Assembly (NCBI RefSeq): GCF_902167145.1
Contig: NC_050097.1
Location: 231,961,034-232,025,033, forward strand
Direction: 5' to 3'
Source: Zea mays
Taxonomy: Eukaryota > Streptophyta > Magnoliopsida > Poales > Poaceae
DNA: 64,000 nucleotides
Position 1 is the first letter of the stretch; each line of letters opens with the position of its first letter. The notes below the pieces were generated by a model. The model saw nothing but the letters and a program-made list of their open reading frames with translations, did no database searches and was not told the DNA's origin. Positions 63,618 to 64,000 of the stretch are shown piece by piece. A program made the position numbers and the translations under genes.

Positions 63618-64000
63618 TAGGGCTGGAAAATAAGCTCGAGGCTCGCGAGCCAGCTCGAGCTCGAAGCGGCTCGCGAGCCTCGAGCGAGCCGAGCCAGTAT
63701 TTTGAGCTCGTTGCGCTAGCGAGCCGAGCCGAGCCGGCTCGTTCTGGCTCGCGAGTTTTGCCAAATTACTTAATATATACAATAATGATGGATATTGGGT
63801 AATTTTATAGATAGTCAGTTTATTTTTTAACGTTTCATGATAAATATATGACAATTAATAATTCAGATTACTCATAATGATGAATGATATTTATATATTT
63901 ATATTTATATACTAATAATTCACTAGATAATGCAATTATATATATCAGAATGTGGCTCGCGAGCCACCTTCGAGCCGAGCCGAGCCTCTCTCCCCAGCTC
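63618..64000. mobile_element. hAT-like MITE with GGCTCG-rich ends, nearly complete
   Basis: The left end is TAGGGCTGGAAAATAAGCTCG. The window ends in CTCTCCCCAGCTC, whose complement GAGCTGGGGAGAG would form the right terminus once two more bases (TA) are added. Both ends carry dense GGCTCG/CGAGCC motifs. Size is about 385 bp. The TSD lies partly outside the window. Confidence 0.72.

Overview
This is a plant nuclear window, most likely maize (Zea mays) or a close relative such as teosinte. The evidence is the mixture of grass-type elements: Tat-lineage Gypsy elements, a Ji/Opie-type Copia element whose LTR carries CCGGACTGTCCGG palindromes, a CACTA element and Ac/Ds-like hAT elements. GC-rich intronless gene islands lie in AT-rich spacer. 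There are no bacterial-type operons, ribosome binding sites or CRISPR arrays.

Layout. 1-1908 is the 5' end of a minus-strand Gypsy element (possibly Grande) cut by the window edge. 1909-14199 is the gene island. It holds a decayed PP2C phosphatase pseudogene (about 3768-4557, +), an intact single-exon TRM27/28-like gene (5166-6131, -), several hAT or MITE elements, and an intact tandem kinase-pseudokinase gene (10040-12130, -). 14208-60245 is one nested transposon stack. 60254-64000 is non-genic spacer with further hAT and CACTA termini.

The stack can be resolved to the base because target-site duplications (TSDs) survive at every level. Level 1 is a short Ac/Ds-like hAT (14208-60245, TSD CTCACATC). 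Level 2 is Gypsy A inside it (14264-59678, TSD ACATT). Gypsy A carries a 1.7-kb hAT in one LTR (14985-16710, TSD CCTCCCAA). Level 3 is a Copia element in the gag region of Gypsy A (29113-57794, TSD GGTTG). Level 4 is a CACTA element in the 5' LTR of the Copia (30203-51334, TSD TAA). Level 5 is Gypsy B in the transposase gene of the CACTA (34498-47749, TSD ATGGT). About 46 kb therefore collapses onto a host element of about 0.6 kb.

Gene content of the stack. Both Gypsy elements are transcribed on the minus strand and have the Tat order gag, protease, RT, RNase H, second RNase H, integrase. Gypsy A also has a spliced-looking gene on the opposite strand (18735-22424) that converges on pol. Gypsy B keeps a long intact RNase H-integrase frame but has lost the RT core by an in-frame deletion. 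The Copia has lost one RT catalytic aspartate and its RNase H. The CACTA has both a TNP2-like and a TNPA-like gene, each with stops or frameshifts. None of the elements looks autonomous now.

The two intact host-type genes are the TRM-like gene and the tandem kinase. The kinase is the best candidate for new biology: the first domain keeps its catalytic residues and the second has lost all of them, the layout seen in cereal resistance proteins such as barley Rpg1 and wheat WTK1. All family names come from reading motifs, not from database searches.
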